A DNA stretch of 64,000 nucleotides from Brugia malayi (lineage: Eukaryota; Nematoda; Chromadorea; Rhabditida; Onchocercidae), in contig NW_025062478.1 of assembly GCF_000002995.4 (NCBI RefSeq), positions 9,152,001 through 9,216,000 of the forward strand, given 5' to 3'. How positions within the stretch are numbered: position 1 is the stretch's first letter; each line of letters starts with the position of its first letter. The notes beneath the pieces are model-generated. The model was given only the letters and a program-made list of their open reading frames with translations. It made no database searches and had not been told where the DNA came from. Below, one piece after another: positions 13,389 to 32,846 of this stretch. A program made the translations under genes and the position numbers.

Positions 13389-16300
13389 GAGCGCTTATCT
13401 CTTTGTTTCTGATGTTGTTATTCTATCCTATTTATTCTACTTTTATATCAATCAATAAATCAAATATTTATCAGAATGCATTTCGTGATGATAACTTCTA
13501 TAAGTTCCTATCATAAGTATGTATTTTTTTATAGTAGCACTAAACTTGGGTTCTTCTTAGTTTTAGAAATGTTTCAAGCAACAAATGATAGATTTATTAC
13601 TTAGTTTGAGCAATACATTTGAATTGGAGTGGAATTTGCTAAATTTCTATTTGTCATTATTTCTTTCTGTTATACTTGATGTATATATTTCAGCAGTTGG
13701 ATACAAATTACATGATAAACACTGATTGATAATTTATATCTTACGGATATGTGATATCGATTTTCTTCTTCTTACAATATGTCGAGAATAATGTGTGATT
13801 CATGTTGTGATACTACTCTACATCGTTTTTTGCTGTAATTCTTATTTAATTTAACATATAAGATAAAGCAGTAGAAAATTACAATTTAATTTAGGAGCAT
13901 AAAGCTGAAGAAGGAAGATAACTGTATCAATATCGTAATTATAAATGTTGGTTAATTTTTGAAATTGAAAGACGAACTATTCTTTAATCCCACCTGGTTA
14001 TTCAGTCTTTCAAATATGGACCAAGGAAGTGAAGAAATTATACCTTTTTTCAAAAAACTGATGTGCGCATAGGTTTGGTGATAGACTCGAATTTTGTTAA
14101 AATATCATTAGAAAACAGGTAGGAAAAAACACTTCCAGACAGTTTATTTTGTAGGTTCGATTCAGATATTTTTTGATTTCCTAACTTATCTCTTTTTAAA
14201 TTGAATTCAAATTCAGATATGATCCATTTCATTCTATTCAATTTTATGAGATTTAAAATTTGATCAAAATTGACTTAGCAGAAAAGTTTTTAAACCAATA
14301 GATAAATTTATCCTTCTTCTCCAACCCTATGCTCCCAAATTAATTCCTAATTTTTCGCTGTTTTATCTCATGTCATTTTCCAAACTGTATTATGCTCTAA
14401 ATTTTCTGTTTTCTTTCGTATTTTAACTCATTTTTGTAGATATTTTCCATATAAGATGTAAAATTTTTCTCCTGTGCACTTCTGTTCTGTTCTGGACTAT
14501 AATTCCTTTCTTGACCATCCAAAAAATTACTTCAATGCTGCAAAATTTCTGCTGGAATTCTTTTGAAAAAATATTCCTCATATGAAAGTCATTTGAGCTG
14601 ACTCTACTACAAATAGTAAAGTCATTTTTGCAAACTTTTATGTATTTTCTGTGGTTTCCCTAATCTCTAACTATTTCAATCATTACCATCCGAAATACGC
14701 GTATTTTTGCTCATTTGGTATTTTTATTCATCTTTAAAAAAGTTAAATTTCATTCTGTGCATTTTTAAAATTTTTGAAATAAAATATAAAAATCATTGAT
14801 TTTGCATTCTGTTATTGTCGCTTATATAATGAATTAAGTCAAGATTGGAGGAAATGTTTCTTGCAATACGAAATCTGATTTTTGTTAATCATTGTCTCGT
14901 AGAGTTATCACCTTTATCATAATCCTGATCCTGTTATTGGACCTTTAAGGTCGTGGTCCTGCAAAGTTTTTTCAGTACATTAATTTTCTGAAATTTCCAT
15001 TCGTATTAGCTTTTTTGAAGTAACAGTAGTGGAGGTGATCAACCAGATGAATACTTAAACTTTTTGTTGATCAGTTCAGGTTGTGGTAAGTGATGAATTT
15101 TAGACAGAAATAACTTGGTGATATATACCTATCTGTACTTACAGATCCCTTCATTTTCATTTGTTTACCCATTTTACAAATGACTGTAGGTAGGGGGAAG
15201 TATTACACAATTGAGAAGACTTCACGGAAGTTAGGAAGGAAATGTTAACTTCAACTTCACCTTCCCTTTCCCATTTATTGTCCTCGCCTTCACACCTGAC
15301 AATAATACTTTCGATCTATTAGATCCATTGATATAACTATTCATTTGGGTGTGTTTTCGTACTCCAACTACAATGTCTATCCATTAAGTTGAGAAGTGCC
15401 CAGAGCGCAGTTTGGCACACAAGTACTTATTGTTGTTACATTAGTTACCAAAAACAATGAGGTATTCCATTACACTTCCTTCAACAGTTGTAATGGAATG
15501 CAAATTTCTTAGCTCTTAAAAGGCTATAAGTTCATATAGAAAAGGTCATAATAATGAGGTCAATATTGCTTTATAACAAAACGGAACTCCTATTGATTTA
15601 CTGAAGTTTCACCCTTCTCAGGTTAATTTAGAATTAATTTAATTTCGTAATTTGTATGAAGGCAATACTTATAGACAAATGTAAGTCTTGCAAACTTCGA
15701 AATATTTATCATTAAAATATGCATGTTTATTTTGTACATTTCTTCTCTCTAACAGGAATCTTCGAGAGCTTCGCAGAATTTGTAACTTTTCTAAAGTATT
15801 GAAAGGTAAATAAGAGAAACACAATGGTGTTTCTAGTATTCAAAAGACACTAATTAAATTTCATCTGTAGATAAGACCAAAACACGAATGACCGAAATCT
15901 GTTATCCAAGCACTGTTGTATTAATAATTACAACATCTAACAAACATCCGTTTAATATATTTAACATTCATAATACTTTTTAAGTAACTGTCATACCAGC
16001 AATTAACATATTAAATATTTTCGTATCGTACGAATTAATATAAAAAATATATTAAACATCTTGGCTTCATATGGCTAAATGTCATCTATTTATACTTTTC
16101 AAAAAGTCTCATAAATAAAACTAAGCCTGGTCAGGATTATTCGTATTCATCTTGAAATTTTATGAAAATTTACAAATCGAGTTACAAAGTCAGTCACGAT
16201 GTATTACTATTATTGCAGAACACTTCAAAAATATTTAACTGCCATAAACAATAGTAATGTCAACAATAATGTAAAGCAAAGCAAAGAATAAAACCGCAAG

Positions 16301-17417
16301 ACTGTAACATTGGGGAGGAGGAAAAGTTTAGTCCATGATTTCAATAAATATGATTTTATGATGCACCGTTAATTAATTAGTTTTGAGAAGCCATTGTTTG
16401 GCTTTTTTACTCATACATTTATGAGTCCAAAAATTGTATTGCAGGAATAAGTAAACATTCGTGGCAAACAAAGTAATTATAATCACGCATTCTTCTCTCA
16501 TCCCACTATCTTTCAAATTCAGAAATTTTGAAATTACTCGAAATCTTAATCAAAAAAATAAAGTAATGAGAAGGATGGTGCAGGAAATATTTCTCGAGAG
16601 ATTTCAGGGCGAGAAGACATAAGAAGTTTGCAGGAAAATAAATCAATAAAATAATAATGGTGGTATTACGTACAAACAAATCTGTTTCATCAGTCAAGCA
16701 AATATATCACAGTTAAATGTTTTGTTGTCACATTGCTAACTTTTAGAATTGACTTTCCCTTGGAAAATTTGAATGAACCATAAAAATGGTCTGAATATGC
16801 ATTTTCATTCATTTTGTCTCCTATGCCAGGTCAAAGGTATACGGTAGGTCAAAATTTGATTCAAAAAAAGAAATGAGAAATGATTAAGGCATCATAAATA
16901 GATATATTAAGTGAAATTAGTAAAAAACTACCGTCAAATTGTTCAAACTTTCAAGTAAGATTGAAAAAAAAAATAATAAAAAAAAAAGTTAATAATTAAT
17001 TAAACTGGAATTTGTTGCATGCATTCGAATCATTTCAGTGGAAAAGAAAAATTAAAGAATTGTGAATATAAATACCTAACAACATTTTACAAAAATATAC
17101 AGCAAATTATGTTTACAAATGAAATCGCAAATATTTGGATCAATCATAAGTGACCAGTTGTTGAAATGAGGCACTACTACTAAATTATAATCTTTCTTCT
17201 CGTTTCCACATCATTCAATCTTTTTCTTTTAAGCTCCTTTTACAAATTTGGCAATGAATTGGGATTATTCGAACTGGAAAGCAATAAATTTATGAAAATA
17301 AATAAATTCTTCATGCTAAATGATCAGCTAATTCCTCTTTAAGGTTGAATCCCTCTCCTCCCTAATGATCCAATAACTTAGCACAAACTTAATAAAAAAA
17401 AACGTCATCTTAGAATT

Positions 17418-17423
17418 TTTATT
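17418..17423 (-). other. Candidate pha-4 poly(A) signal
   Basis: The + strand reads TTTATT, which is AATAAA on the - strand, about 260 nt beyond the pha-4 stop codon. Position and sequence fit, but such hexamers are common in AT-rich DNA. Confidence 0.4.
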
Positions 17424-17679
17424 ACTTACTCAATTATTATGCAAAAACAATAATCTAATGCAAAGTAACGAAAAAATTCCTATAATTATCAGAATTATAG
17501 AGAGATATTGATGTTTTAATAATAATTAGCAACAAATAACATGAGATATTCTGCTTATTGTTACAATATTCACTGCATTTGCAACCCTCTCTAGTCTTTA
17601 TAATGATAATTATTCAGATTAATTTTATGACAATGAGATGATCGAAGATTTGTAAATTCAAAAAAAGTAAATTAATACC

Positions 17680-22554
<4,875 letters not shown>

Positions 22555-24501
22555 CTTATTCACCGTTTTAAATTTCTACAAAGTTTTGTTACTAACATTA
22601 TTAAGTTATATGAAATGCTCTAAAAAAATAATGTATCAAATTAAAAAAGAAAAAGGAGAGAGAAAAAAAAAAAAAAAAACGAAATTTCATGAACTTTTTT
22701 ATGCTGTAAAATTGTAAAATTATCATCAGCTAAATAAATGATCATAACAAATTTTATGGTAAGAATAAAAATCAAAAATCAAAAAGTCTGTATAAAAGCC
22801 TTATCGTATCGTTCCGATAACAGAATTCAATGTCATAAATACATCTTTCTACTTTGCATCTCTTCAATAATGGGCATATAAATTTATGATGCATTTCTAT
22901 TGTGAATACTACTTTTCTCACCTCCCTTTACTATTACTGTCAACTTTAATAAAATGAAAAAAGGAATAAGAAGAACAGGGAGAGAGATAGATGGAGAGAG
23001 AAAAGTAAAATGGGAGAGTAGGAGCTGAACGAAAGGATTATATTGCGGAAAAAAAAAAGGCATCATTTTAATACCGTATCTATGACATTCTTATTCGATC
23101 CACCTTGTTGAAATGATTATTTCATTGCGATTTTTCTTTTTGTTAGTATGGTAATCAGAGAGAAGCATTTAAAAGGTAAAAAAGAAAAATGGCTTTTTTT
23201 TTGATTTCTTAAACTCAATCTTTTTTAACTTGGCTAAACTTACTTATCGTAGATGTTGTTATTTAATTAATGAGACACGGACTGCTATTAAATATTAAGC
23301 GTATTCGAAAATTAATCTATAAATTTGATGATCAAAATTAAGTGATCTAAACTTATTATTATCAAAATGAGGCAAGAAAAGTTCAGGTGGACGTAAAGCT
23401 TTTTTAATCTATACTATCTGTTAGGTGTTAATGATTATGATAAGCTCTTTTATGATGATATTAAAGAAGCATAAAACTTATGCAATACTGATTTCCTGAT
23501 TTTCTTTCAATTAATAATTGGAACGCAACACGAATCAATATTTAGTTACTTAAAATGAAATGATGCACGGTTAATACGTCAAAAGCAAATACGGAAAGAC
23601 AAGGTGAAATGTCAATATTATCATTTCATCAGTTTCTGGTGTTGAATTGGTAAACAGAACATAGCAAATTGAAACCACTATCAAATATTTACCTTTTTTA
23701 TGAATACTTTATTGCTAAAATGGCGGATACTTTATAGATGACTGGAAAACAGCTGGCAATTACTAAAACTATTTGAAAAGAATTTGAACACCTGAAGTAG
23801 ACCAGAAAAGATACATTTAATACTTGTCTGATTCCAATCAAAGAACAAAAAAGATGAAAAGAGTGTTAGTAATAAAAATGGCCAAAGATTTGACATTAAA
23901 TTGAGGATACATAAATTTGAGAAGTTTTATGTGCAAATATTGGAAGCTTTTAGACATCATTTACTGATAATACTGATTAAAGAAGCTTGAAATGACAAAT
24001 TAAATGAGAATGAAATGAAATGAAAGCAAATATGACATTATAAAAGGTTGAAAGTTGATAAATCTATATGACCTGTCGATGAAGCGGAAGATGAGGAAAT
24101 GGTTGACAACCGATCTCAGATAAAAGCTTTGTTGTGCAGACTGTACTGTCATCTCTAAAGGGTCTCCTGTACCGCCTACCTTAGTCTTCCTATTTGTACA
24201 GCTAATAAAGCTAGTCGGAAAGAATGGTACAGACGGACACATATAGAGAGCATATAAATGATACGTACAGGTATCGGAAGCTTGCAGACACTCTTCCAAG
24301 GTAATATCGACAGAATGAGAAAATGGTGACAGTGGTGACAGCATTGACAGCAGTGAGGAATGGCGAAGTCTATCTAACTAGTTACACATTCTGTCTTGGT
24401 CAAGATTACAGAAAAGAAACTTTCTCGTCATTCTCGAGTGACTCATTGAAATCTCTGCAATTGAATGATTTGAAAAACTTACTTACAAGTACTGCCACTA
24501 C

Positions 24502-24538
24502 CCACACTTACACACACATGCATACACACATACACACC
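24502..24538 (+). repeat. CA dinucleotide-rich repeat
   Basis: Imperfect ACAC/CACA units interrupted by ATGC and TA steps. Confidence 0.75.
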
Positions 24539-26087
24539 TGTGCATACATTCTCATATATCTAAAAGCAAAAATACGGTAACCACAATTTTTAAGTGGAAT
24601 TGAGAGAATCAGTTTCTATTATATTTATGAATCTATGAGTCCTCTTATCATTTGAAATAGTTTGTCTTTATCAGTAGTGTATAAAACTACGCAGGTAGAT
24701 TTGCTGAGTAACCTGAATGTATAATCATGCGAATAGATAGAGAGATAAAATGAAAAATAATGTACTGAAAAAAAAAAAAAAAAAAACAAAATTATAGGTC
24801 CAAAAAATTTCATTACTTCTTGTTTCCATTTTTTTTTAACAAAAAGATGGAGCTAGAAGAAATAAACTTGAAAATTAATCTTTTCTTATCTTGATGATGC
24901 ATGGAATGATCTACCAATACTGATTGAATTATAATAGTTTTCCACGTTGTTAAGTAAAATTCTATTGGACTTTTACACATAGTTTTGTGAACAGATGAAA
25001 AAAGTTATTTGTCAACGAATGAATCAAAATAAATTGTTTTAGAAACTAAATTGTGACATAGAACTATCCATCAGATCTCGATGCAATCATAAGATTCATA
25101 ATGAGTACTCTTTTTAATTTTATATTCATTTCCAGCTTTCACTACATAAATATATAAACAAATGATTTGTTATACAAATAAGATATCACATTGTCATAAT
25201 CAAATCAAATATTTGTTCTCTGATAGAGTGATATTAGCATGTGGCCTGAACTACATCGATTTTTTTTTCCAATATTCCAGGAAATAGCAGTAAAGAAATG
25301 AAATTCAAAGAATTTAAATGAATCTATTTTACACAAAGTATACATTTTATAAGAATGGAAGTTAATTTTGAGAGATATGAAAGGTATTTCTCAGAAAGGG
25401 AAATAAAATTTATGGATCCAATGATAAATTAAATGCAAAAATTTTATACCTAAAGTGTGCAATGAATATTATAAGTACAAATATTCACTTAATAATCGTG
25501 ACTCAAGCAAAATGCACTAATTAATTAACTCATTGTGACAAACGGTTATAATGGATCAACGATCTGCCAATTCTGGATCTACCAATAAGAAATCATTTCT
25601 TGGTACAATTATATACTTGCATAAAATTTGCACTATTAAACTCTCTTCATAACAAATTGCGCTAAATAAAACTGAATAATTTTCCCATTTTGCTGTCTTG
25701 AAAACTATCTGTTTTGTATTCTAGAACTTTTTCATCCCTAAAATTCAGAACCATTTTAAAGTCAAAAAAAACTCGAAATTTATTCTCACTACAAATATAA
25801 TAAGAGCAAAGGATAGAATTTCAAGAGAATTAAAAAATCACAAATTTAAATCTAGAAAAGTTACAAAAATTAAAAATTAGAGAATGTTGCTATAATAGAA
25901 TAATTTAAATATGAGAATGGCATGATGAAACTTCTCGTCTAAAGATAGTTTCCTTTCACTCAAAACAAACGTTCAAAATAATTTTTGATGTCAAAATAGC
26001 TTATAGCAGCTGCTTAAATAAGTAACCCTGAAATTTACTATGTAAATAAGGAAAGTTCACATGACGCTATCACTGAGATCAAATGAT

Positions 26088-26217
26088 TGGATGGATGAAT
26101 GAATAAAAGGCGGTAGAGGTACAAATTGATGGATAGACGGATCGAATGAATCGGATGGATGGATGGATAGATCGGATAGATCGGATAGACCGGAAGGATC
26201 GGATGGATCGGATGGTA
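26088..26217 (+). repeat. GGAT-rich minisatellite
   Basis: Degenerate GGATGGAT, GGATAGATC and GGATCGGAT units run for about 130 bp. The two overlapping - strand ORFs here are translations of the repeat and are not genes. Confidence 0.8.
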
Positions 26218-26332
26218 TCGACAATGAAAACTATTGCCATCACTAAAGCGCTTTTGAAGCAGTTGAACAAACATTGAAAACGTTGACAGTCATTAGCTAG
26301 TTTAGCTTTTCTCTCCCTCTCTCCTTTTCTGT

Positions 26333-26359
26333 CCCTCTCTCTCTCTCTCTCTCTCTCTC
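26333..26359 (+). repeat. CT dinucleotide repeat
   Basis: An uninterrupted CT run, preceded by a further pyrimidine-rich stretch from about 26310. Confidence 0.85.
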
Positions 26360-26664
26360 CCACCAATGCTAATAAGAAAGGAGTAGGAATGAAGCCAATG
26401 TTGTTGAAGCATTCCAATGAACTTCATATTATCGCGCAAAAATTTCTATCATTAATTTATTAATTAAAGGTAGAGAGTAAAATGTCAAAAAGTATAATTG
26501 ATTGCTTAATTAATCTTCAGGTAAATGATTTTATATTAACCCTAGTGATATGTCATATATGCTTCAGGTCATTATTTTTCATTGAGTTAATTTTAACTAA
26601 GAAAAATTTTACAAGAAAATAAAAGTTGATCAAATAAATAACAAATGTCGAGTAAGATAGCAAA

Positions 26665-26690
26665 TAAGTAAGTAAGTAAGTAAGTAAGTA
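26665..26690 (+). repeat. TAAG tetranucleotide repeat
   Basis: Six perfect TAAG units followed by a partial one. Confidence 0.85.
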
Positions 26691-27009
26691 ATTGTCATGC
26701 GACACATGTCATTGATAGGATGGTATGATGAATGGAAGAATGAAGGGAGGAGCAATTGACAAATGTAGAAGGGGTGGATGGTACCGCCCAAATACGATAT
26801 CATTAAATTCACCTCGAATGAGCATTTTCATACGATTTGATGGTTTCAAAAAAAAAAAGAAAACCGATTAGACTTAAATTTAATAATGAAAATTGATGAA
26901 ATAACACAAAATTCTTTGCATTTGTTGAGGATATATATACTTTTAATTTTTAGTATTAAATTAAGTTAATATAAATTTAAGAAGAAATTTGTTTTTTTTT
27001 TTTTTTTTT

Positions 27010-27287
27010 CAATATTTCTGTTGCATTTTGTGAAATATTTTACCTATAAATAATTGTCCACAAATATATTTCACTCTATTTTTATGCATTCTTCTTGGCT
27101 TTATTTTTTTTTTGTTTGGCAGTATTTCTTAAATTTCTTGGTAAAAAGATTTGAAAAATTCCCTTGGAAAATAAAAATGTAATATTTTTCAATATTTCTA
27201 CTTTCCTTCTTCATAGTGAAATAGTTTACATATAAATAATTGTCCACAAATATATTTCATAGTGAAATATTTTACCTATAAATAATT
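27010..27287 (+). repeat. Direct repeat of about 44 bp, two full copies and one partial
   Basis: The unit beginning GTGAAATATTTTACC and ending ATATATTTCA occurs at 27030-27073, with a few changes at 27216-27259, and partially at 27262-27287. A CAATATTTCT element precedes the first two copies, so a larger duplication is likely. A separate 15-bp direct repeat (AAACGTTAAGTAAGT) follows at about 27297-27338. Confidence 0.75.
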
Positions 27288-28372
27288 TTTTTTTTTAAAC
27301 GTTAAGTAAGTAAAACAATTAAACGTTAAGTAAGTGTTTTATAAACTTATTCCTTCAATATATAATATCTCGAGATTATTGGTTTACAATAATGTGGAAA
27401 TAACTTCATAACTATACAAATGTATAATATCTAACTTTCATTTTTCTGTTTTTAAATCTGAGCTTATGAAAATACATAATACATACATCAATGAACCTTC
27501 ACTTTTCCATTTTGCATTTTAGATTTAATAATCGATCAATTGGTATAGTATCAATTAAACGTAATGTATTGCTGTATTGTAATAATTATCAGATCTGCAA
27601 AGCTTGCTAAATTTAAATTAGAAAGTTAAATACAGTTTTTATGAGAAGTGGAATGAAGTTTCGAAACTGTTTTTAAAACTTTTTTTTGGTCTTTAGTTAA
27701 TCACAACGTTATCCAACAATGTTACATGCATGTTATCACATTTTATAATCATTAAATTTACATGAAAACGGTAAAGGAAAATTAAGAATTCTGTTGTCCA
27801 AGTGCGAACAAAATTAAATGTTACTTAGCTCAACAAATAGGCTTTCAATTAAGGTAGGTTTATGAATTGAAAGGAATAATATAACTATATTTAAAGCAGC
27901 TGCAATTAGTCATATCCCTTTCTTACTGCACAAAAGACACATAAACAAAAATGTGTTAAAAGGATGACTAATTATGATATTCAAGTTAATTAGAAGATCT
28001 GATAACTATGGTGGTACATTGTTTTGAAATCGTGAAAAAGCCTTTATAGTTAGCAATAATTTCAGAATTTGAAGTAACATTGGGTACTTAAGAAATGCAA
28101 TTTCACAAAGTTAAAGAGTTAAGAAAGCTATACTTGTTATTATTATTCATTTCATCAATTTTGTTTTCAAAATATCCTGAAATTGAAGTCGAAAATAAGC
28201 ACTGACTCGTTTTCATCTTCAAAACATTTCACTTTTGTGTGATGAACGGAATACTGTAACTCAGTAAGCTGACTTGATCAATCGTTAAAAATATGACTGA
28301 TAAACAAACTCATAGTTAATTGGAGGAAATACTTTAACTTCAAGATTTGTGGAAAAACAATTTGTAGAGGGT

Positions 28373-28501
28373 CTACTTAAGGTGGCAAAGAGTTCTTATT
28401 GCTGTTTGCCGGATGAGATAGTACCGAAGCATCAGGGCATCGTGAGAATATAAGTAATTGAAGTAGGTAGATAGATGTACTGCTGTGTTCACCGGGGTCA
28501 T
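28373..28501 (-). CDS. Small ORF, 42 aa, unrecognised
   Basis: The frame runs from ATG to TAG in a GC-richer patch between AT-rich flanks. It begins MTPVNTAVHLSTYFNYL and ends TLCHLK. It uses varied codons, unlike the surrounding noise. No family was recognised. GCA|GTACAT and CCG|GTGAAC donor-like sites occur inside it but do not give the phase needed to join the first known pha-4 exon. Confidence 0.15.
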   Translation of the reverse strand: MTPVNTAVHLSTYFNYLYSHDALMLRYYLIRQTAIRTLCHLK

Positions 28502-31500
28502 CCAATAGCTCTTAAAGAGTATAAACTTTACATTTTATAGTAGTACTTGCAGAGAAATTCTATTCACTTTTATTTTCTTCTGCAAGAGTTAGCTATTTTA
28601 ATGTTGTACATTTGAAATTTTTGTATGTTTCTCACGAAATTCCAACAAATGATACTAAATAAATTGATTGTTAAGTTTGGTCAGTTGAAGTCCAAGGAAA
28701 TATGTATCACAGGGAATTTAAACTAAAAAGGTAGGATTTGAAATAAATGAGTAGTCCGATCATTCTGTATGCAGGAGACAAATAAAGTTCAATGCGGTAA
28801 AACTTCTGGACAATGTTAAATGTCTAGCAATTCTATTCTCCAAGAATATTCTCACTGTTTCTCTTTCTTCAAAAATCAATTTTCAACAAATTGTGAAGGA
28901 ATGTTTACATTATGGTAACAGTAAAATGCAGGGGCGCTTATTCTTTACTTTTCTTCCGACAGGTGTCCTTCAAAGATGTCGTATCAATTTCCGAAAGAAT
29001 ACTTTGATATCAAAATCACAAGTTAAGGGTTATTTACATCAGTTGAAATTTGAGTAAAATGTAAAAATATTCTGAAACAATATTTTTAGTTGAAAAAACA
29101 ATTTTAGAAAATTTCCTAGATATCTTTCTTACTTTTCATACTTTCAACGTTCTTCAAAATTTTCTACATTTTTCAAATCAAAAACCACTTTTTTTTTTTT
29201 TGTTTGCCCAATCTAATAAATAAATTTCAGTAAGGACAAATCACAATGAACGTTTATAGCTAAAGCGGATTTAATTAGTGAATTAAAGTACTCTTAACGT
29301 ATCACATTAAGGACTAAATGAAGACCTTACCAATATTCCACTCTTAGTAAAATATTTAAAGCTTTAAACAGGGATTTTAGATATAAACTAAACTAACCAG
29401 ATTCTCAAAATATTTATAATAAGATATACTTCAATGTGCTAATAAAATGGTTGGAGACAGTTTCGTTAAATTCTGAAATGATTTTCAGTTGCTTACAGAG
29501 ATAATTCATTTCTTATTTAATATAAATAAGTACTTGTAATGATGAGTGAATAAAATGTTAAAATGTGTACAGCACAAAGAGTCAAGCATAATGATTATAA
29601 TTATAATAGTTGGTATTACATGCAATTAATCTCTTCTCCTGTCAAATTACTTCACTTTATTTGTATAAGTAATTCTTTACTTAACAGTTTCGTCTTTTCT
29701 CCTTTTTTTTTTTGCTCTCTCTCTCATTCTTCTAACTATTTTTCATTAAGTAATTTCCGTTTCTACTGTAATTTACTTTCATCTCATCATCATTATTACT
29801 CATTCTCATTATATGTAATGCATAAATGACCAATTTAAGGGAAGAATTATTTGACAAGAGAAATAATTCCTGCAAATTCTAAAATGTTAAGTTGGAGTCA
29901 AAATGTAAATTAGAAATTAATTTTTGACATTCTAATTATTTATCATTTTGTAATTTTAGAAGAAATACACACTGAAAATGACAAAGAAAATCATTTCGTT
30001 TAATTTCATGACCTAAACTAGCTGATTAAACATCTTTTAATTTTCTCTAAGTAAGAAACTTTTAATAATCAATGTAAATAGTTATAGTTTATATGGTTAG
30101 CAAACTTATAGTGCTTTACTAATTAAATAACTAATATATGAAGTGATGGATAGAGAAATATGAGTTCACAATAAATACAGAACAGAACCTTTTTTCATTT
30201 ATGCAATTCTTCAGGTGCTCATTTCTGATGAGGTCAAAGGCCATCGTTAGTTTAGGACTGCATTAGTTCTGGTGATATTTTCGGTACGAGCTTAATGTTT
30301 TATAGAGTTACAACTTCATCTGGTAAGATATTGTTATGACTGAGTAAATTTTAAAATTTGAAATTGAAAAAAAATTGATTCTGCAAAAATAATTAATTAA
30401 CCAATTATTAGCTATGTATAGCTATGGTTGATATTTTTCTCATCAAATATAGGATATTTAATTGGAAGATGGAAGATAGTGGGAAAATTAGAGAGGAATA
30501 TAACAAAATATGATTGTACGACGAATGATTACTGAAAGATGTCATCCACAGTTTGTGTCACAGTATTCATTCGTGGTGCTAATCAGTAGACCTACTTCCC
30601 ATTACTATTGGTTACTAAATTTTGGGTGACCGATATTGCAAGTTTTTAAAGAAAATCAAAATTGGCCCAACTGGAATGAGTACTTTTGTTAAGTGGCCAA
30701 GAACTAAATTTACTTAAATAACGTAAGACGAATTCCATCCATCTACACGGCAATGCAACATTTTATGATAGTTAATTGTTAATTAATAACTCTTATCATT
30801 TGGTGTTTTCTTATTGTTAGAATGTTTTAATAAGCAAAATTGTAAAAAAAATTACTCCTAGCTTTCTTATTCATCAAATTATATAGTGTTCTAGTTGTTA
30901 CTTAGTACTTACTATACACATTGATATTTCGTTTACAGTGATTTTATCCATTTTATTTATCACAATTCAAACTAAAATATCATCAAACTTTCGATCGTAA
31001 AAATTTTTTAATTACAAACGAATTAATAAGAAAATCGTAAAGAAAAAGGTGGCGAAAATGATTTGACTGCTACAAGCTTTTGATATGGAAAATTCACAAG
31101 TGAAAAGAGCAGACTGTGTCACTCATTTCAACTGATAATGTCATCATCCCATACTGATAAGCAGCTGGTCACCAGAAACCAAGATGGGTTCATCGTGACA
31201 TTTCAACAAACATTAAATGACATTTCTAATATGCTTAGGTTTTGTCAATACAATCATTTCATCACAAATTATCATCATTATCACCGGTAGACAACCATTC
31301 ACCGAATGATATGGTCGGGTGTGTGGTCAGTAGTTACCTCTCCGATAACCTTTCAAAAATTACATAATGTTTCGAAGGCAGAAATTAATTAGAGAATGTA
31401 AAAAACTCTGTCAAATGGAAGGAAAGAACGTTTTCATTGTCGCACTGTTGGCAATAAAGCAATGATAACGTCTGACTCCTTATCATATCACTGAATCGAT

Positions 31501-32827
31501 GAATCGTTATGCTGCAATAAATGCTTATGCACGACCATAATACTTCCTTTATACATAAATGTTGATGATAACAGTTCGGCGTCAGTAACAGTGACCAATT
31601 GAGACACTTTCTGATTTTGTTGGAGCGCTCATTTAATTAACTTTTAAAACTATTTAAGAACTAATAATATGCACAATAATTTTACAAAAATTTGTTCTAA
31701 TTTTAATAATGATTACATGATTGTTTTACAAATGTCAAATATTATTTGCTCTCACCAAAAGATGTAGTAATTATGCCAATTAGTAATGATATACCATTTC
31801 TAAAATGATAATAAAGTATTACTGTTTAAGATACACAATAATTATTACTGCTTACCAGTTATTCATAACTATCTCTATTGATCTTTCACTCTGTAATTAA
31901 AAGATTTAGTTGAATAACTAGCAACCAGGTGTATTACAAAAGGAGAAAAAAACGATCCGTTGGAAAGTTGAAAGGAAAAAAGTAAACAAAACGGAAAGTA
32001 CCACTAGCACATGCTTGATAATACAGGTAATTAACCGTAGAGATAATCAATTCATCAGTGTCTTATGCAAATATTACTTACTGCATTATTGCTACCATTA
32101 CTAATGTTAACTTTTATTGATGTACTGTAGTTAAGGTAACAATAAGAAGTACGAATATGATTAAAACATCAGTTTCTACTACCGTTTCTCAAATATTTTT
32201 TATTGAAAACAGTGAAATCGATTAAATTGTGTCGGTTTAATAAACTGTCCGCAGCATAAAATTTTTTCTTCATTTTTTATCCGAAGTTTTTTGAAACTCT
32301 AATAACATTCGTCGGGTAGTATTGCTAATCTATCCGTTCGTCACTTTGTCACGAAATATTGTTATATTTATTCGATCAAAGCAATTTAACATACTAACTG
32401 TTTTCCATGGATACATAAGTTAGCCTAAAAATTATGGCTTAAACAATTGATATCAGTGTTATATGATGAATTTGATAAGATGATATGATGTTTAGTTCGT
32501 TAAAGTAAATATATTTGAATAAACAGACGATAATTTAGTTAATAAAAAAGTGAAGAAATGCAAAAGTATCATGATAGAAAGATTTAGAATCCTTACAGTT
32601 AATAATTCATTTGTCAACAACCCTCTCAAAAAAAACCGTTCAAATGCTGTAGAAATGATTCAACGATTCATTTCAAGATGTGCAATGATAATAACAAATT
32701 TCCGGATCTATCTTACAATAAGCATCAAAACTGATAAGCATCAGAACTGGGAAGATTATTTCAACAGTGTAAATTTCATTTTTTGAATATTTCATTTTTA
32801 TCATAATTTTAACAAACACATAAAAAA

Positions 32828-32846
32828 TCTCTCTCTCTCTCTCTCC
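32828..32846 (+). repeat. CT dinucleotide repeat
   Basis: A short uninterrupted CT run. Confidence 0.8.

Larger units (their letters stand above)
11047..17679. other. Intergenic region upstream of pha-4 3' end
   Basis: This is mostly AT-rich sequence without supported genes. Two short islands are clearly less AT-rich. One is 11770-12020, with overlapping small ORFs on both strands. The other is 13210-13330, with a 60-codon - strand ORF and C-rich runs on the + strand. Neither could be joined to other exons. Everything else is low-complexity A/T sequence. Confidence 0.6.

Noticed and set aside
24000..24580. Opposing ORFs of 114 and 85 codons upstream of pha-4
   Set aside because: They overlap each other on opposite strands, end in simple repeats or AT noise, and no donor gives the phase needed by the first known pha-4 exon.
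26038..26417. Two - strand ORFs rich in Ser-Ile-Arg or Pro-Ile-Tyr repeats
   Set aside because: They translate the GGAT and CT repeats in different frames and have no splice or domain support.
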